Assembly: GCA_937141995.1 (NCBI GenBank)
Contig: CAKZQX010000767.1
Location: forward strand, 1 to 7,033
From: an uncultured Chloroflexaceae bacterium
GTDB lineage: Bacteria > Chloroflexota > Chloroflexia > Chloroflexales > Chloroflexaceae
DNA: 7,033 bases
Direction of reading: 5' to 3'
Shown: positions 5,811-7,033 of the stretch, piece by piece
Numbering within the stretch: the first letter of the stretch is position 1
Layout: the number at the start of each line of letters is the position of its first letter
The notes under the pieces: generated by a model
What the model saw: the letters and a program-made list of their open reading frames with translations, nothing else
Told to the model about the DNA's origin: nothing
Databases searched by the model: none
Position numbers and translations under genes: made by a program

Positions 5811-5853
5811 ACCCGTGTGGGTCTGGTTTTGCCGGCATGTGCGGCAGACCCAC
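5811..5853 (+). promoter_or_regulatory. Alternative hairpins in the Nudix leader
   Basis: GTGGGTCTG (5817-5825) and CAGACCCAC (5845-5853) form a perfect 9-bp stem with a 19-nt interior. A second hairpin, ACCC-GTGT-GGGT (5811-5822), uses the same GGGT bases, so the two structures exclude each other. They lie about 40 nt before the Nudix start. This could be a leader-RNA switch or a protein-binding site; no known riboswitch class is recognised. Confidence 0.35.
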
Positions 5854-5894
5854 TGCTCCGGCCCGGAAGAATCGCGCAAAGGATTGTAGACTGC

Positions 5895-6416
5895 ATGCAG
5901 ACGAATATTTCTGAAAAAAAACAGATTGTCAGCGTCCGTGAGCGTACCCTTGACATTCTCTACAAACTGGCAATCGGAGCGCGGTTTGTTCTCTGGTACA
6001 TTATCCGCCCCACCAAGATGGGCGTACGTGTCCTGGTTATTCGTGGCGAAGAGATCCTGCTGGTACGGCATCGCAGCGGTAGCGAACCCTGGAGCATACC
6101 GGGTGGTGGCGTCAAGGCCCGCGAGTCGCTGGAAACCGCGGCCCGGCGGGAAGTGCTGGAGGAGGCGGGATGTCCGATACAGCTTGAGCGGCTCCACGGC
6201 ATTTTTTACAATTTTTCGCAGGGCTATAACAACCATATTGCCGTGTTCGTCGGCAGACCGCTGGCCGACCTGCACCCGCCCGTCGGCAATCTGGAGATTG
6301 CCGAGGCGCGCTATGTTCCCCTGCATGCACTGATCGAGACAACCGACGTTGGCAGCCGCGGCCGCATTGCCGAATATCTGCGCGGCGAGACAGGCGTGAC
6401 GGGAAAATGGGAGTGA
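5895..6416 (+). CDS. Nudix hydrolase domain protein
   Basis: The 173-residue product carries a full Nudix box, G-x5-E-x7-R-E-V-L-E-E-A-G (residues 71-92: G71, E77, R85, E86, E89, E90). The catalytic glutamates that bind the metal are intact, so it probably hydrolyses a nucleoside diphosphate linked to another moiety; the substrate cannot be read from the sequence. The core begins at about residue 43 (GVRVLVIR, then ILLVRHRSG) and continues past the box with HGIFYNF and HIAVFVGRPL. Residues 1-41 form a basic, partly hydrophobic extension (LYKLAIGARFVLWYIIRP, 22-39) that resembles the amphipathic N-terminus of a Nudix subfamily and may contact membranes; that last point is inference. ATG 5895 has AAAGGA 11 nt upstream; the longer frame from GTG 5748 would overlap the -10 element and encodes unlikely sequence. 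The DUF4058 gene converges on it from 26 bp away. Confidence 0.85.
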   Translation: MQTNISEKKQIVSVRERTLDILYKLAIGARFVLWYIIRPTKMGVRVLVIRGEEILLVRHRSGSEPWSIPGGGVKARESLETAARREVLEEAGCPIQLERLHGIFYNFSQGYNNHIAVFVGRPLADLHPPVGNLEIAEARYVPLHALIETTDVGSRGRIAEYLRGETGVTGKWE

Positions 6417-6418
6417 TC

Positions 6419-6443
6419 AGCGGTCGGCATCCGGTACACCGCT
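6419..6443. terminator. Possible shared hairpin between convergent Nudix and DUF4058 genes
   Basis: AGCGGT (6419-6424) pairs with ACCGCT (6438-6443), extended by CGG-CAT-CCG inside with a 4-nt bulge (GTAC) on one side. It fills the 26-bp gap between the two convergent stop codons, where a bidirectional terminator would be expected. There is no T-run on either side, so it is only a weak candidate. Confidence 0.3.
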
Positions 6444-7033
6444 TACTGCTCGGGGAGGAGGGTTGCGGCCCACGCCGCATCGTCCGGGGGCAGTGGTGGC
6501 TGCGCCGGAACGCGATAGTCGATGCGCAAATCGTAGCGTGCGCGCTGGTAGGCCGTACGTAGCGCCTGCCCCATATCCAGCGGAACCACCGGGTCGGGCG
6601 GAAGCAGCGGCACCGGCAGCACCGGCAGCCGTTCGCGGACGCTGATCGGCCAGGCAGCACATTCGGGACGCTCCTGCGCCGCACTGACGATTGCCAGATA
6701 ATCGGTGGTAGGTACGGTCTGTCCAAACGGCATACGTGGTCCCTCGCGCAGCAGATCAATCTCGATCAGGTGAACACTGCTCTGCAGAAACGAGTTACGC
6801 TTCTTGAGATAGTCCTGGCGACCATCGCCATAGCGCTTGTTCACTGGTGAGAGCAATTCAATCACCGTAACCAGTCGCATTGACTCGCGCTGCCGAATAT
6901 AGATGGTGATCAGGCGGGTCGGCATCGGCATTGGCAGGGTCAGGCGGAGCGGAGCCGGGACAATCGCAATCTCCTCCTGAGAGCTTTGCAGAAATGATCG
7001 GGGAAGCTGACATCCCGTGGCACCTGTGCGATA
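6443..7033 (-). CDS. DUF4058 family protein, N-terminus cut by the window edge
   Basis: Read on the minus strand, this frame is open from the right edge to TAA at 6443-6445, giving 196 residues. It shows the DUF4058 pattern: TVIELLSPVNKR, then G-D-G-R-x-D-Y-L-K-K-R, SSVHLIEIDLLREG, DYLAIVSAAQERPE, the proline-rich RLPVLPVPLLPPDPVVPLDM, and YDLRIDYRVP near the end. Members are usually about 250-270 residues, so roughly 55-75 N-terminal residues lie beyond the window. The ATG at 6931 is internal: upstream residues (for example FLQSSQEEIAIV) read on naturally without a stop. The arrangement E-LSP...K...IEIDLL resembles Uma2/PD-(D/E)XK-type folds, but that link is my inference. DUF4058 genes are common, often in several copies, in Chloroflexota and Cyanobacteria; function unknown. 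The neighbouring Nudix gene converges on it, so they are not co-transcribed. Confidence 0.85.
   Translation of the reverse strand, partial: YRTGATGCQLPRSFLQSSQEEIAIVPAPLRLTLPMPMPTRLITIYIRQRESMRLVTVIELLSPVNKRYGDGRQDYLKKRNSFLQSSVHLIEIDLLREGPRMPFGQTVPTTDYLAIVSAAQERPECAAWPISVRERLPVLPVPLLPPDPVVPLDMGQALRTAYQRARYDLRIDYRVPAQPPLPPDDAAWAATLLPEQ

Larger units (their letters stand above)
5592..5894. other. Divergent intergenic region between the UroD-like and Nudix genes
   Basis: This is a 303-bp spacer without a credible gene. Toward the UroD-like gene it holds the AGGAG site and, on the minus strand, a weak -10-like TATCAT (5631-5636) with no good -35. Around 5641-5687 small symmetric elements cluster: GGATCGATCC (5651-5660), GATCC-ATG-GGATC (5656-5668), GGCATC-CT-GATGCC (5674-5687), and AAAGGCATC twice, 30 bp apart (5641 and 5671). 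Toward the Nudix gene it holds the extended -10 promoter and the inverted repeats at 5811-5853. Confidence 0.55.

Noticed and set aside
5748..5894. Extended N-terminus of the Nudix protein from GTG 5748
   Set aside because: It overlaps the -10 element and the leader hairpins; ATG 5895 has a ribosome binding site and fits the subfamily N-terminus.
5667..6326. A 219-residue minus-strand frame opposite the Nudix gene
   Set aside because: The + strand frame carries a complete Nudix box; the minus-strand product shows no family features.

Overview
The window reads as ordinary chromosomal DNA from a GC-rich bacterium, most likely a Chloroflexota (Chloroflexus/Roseiflexus-like) lineage. This rests on the mix of families: a NifX/NifB-type cofactor-binding protein, a DUF4175-like membrane protein with a DUF58 protein, a CpaE/TadZ-like protein with receiver domains, a UroD-superfamily protein, a Nudix hydrolase and a DUF4058 protein. 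The taxonomic call is an inference. There is no rRNA, tRNA, CRISPR array, insertion sequence or phage gene.

Layout. Bases 3-338 (+) hold the 3' end of a NifX-like gene closed by a strong GC hairpin (354-378). A consensus sigma-70 promoter (TTGACG, 17-nt spacer, TATACT; 381-409) overlaps the terminator tail and opens a leader of about 350 nt with a long AT-rich hairpin (624-670). Then comes a tight three-gene operon on the + strand: a three-TM DUF4175-like membrane protein (768-2144), a DUF58/von Willebrand-like protein overlapping it by 35 nt and broken by a frameshift near 2707-2713 (2110-3022), and a 522-residue protein with two receiver-like domains and a degenerate MinD/CpaE-type ATPase domain (3034-4602). 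On the - strand, a UroD/MtaA-type protein (4599-5591) converges on the operon with a 4-bp overlap at the stop codons. A 303-bp divergent spacer carries an extended -10 promoter and alternative hairpins ahead of a Nudix hydrolase (5895-6416, +). A DUF4058 gene (6443 to the right edge, -) converges on the Nudix gene.

How the genes fit together. DUF58 proteins and DUF4175-like membrane proteins are usually found with a MoxR-type AAA+ ATPase, as a chaperone-like or cell-envelope module. Here no MoxR gene lies in the window, and the third partner is a CpaE/TadZ-like protein that has lost the P-loop lysines and most receiver active-site residues, so it probably acts as a protein-interaction or localisation scaffold. 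The UroD-like, Nudix and DUF4058 genes look like separate single-gene units. The points most worth checking are the DUF58 frameshift, the degenerate CpaE-like protein in this operon, and the long structured leader ahead of the operon. I see no clearly new multi-gene defence or mobile system.
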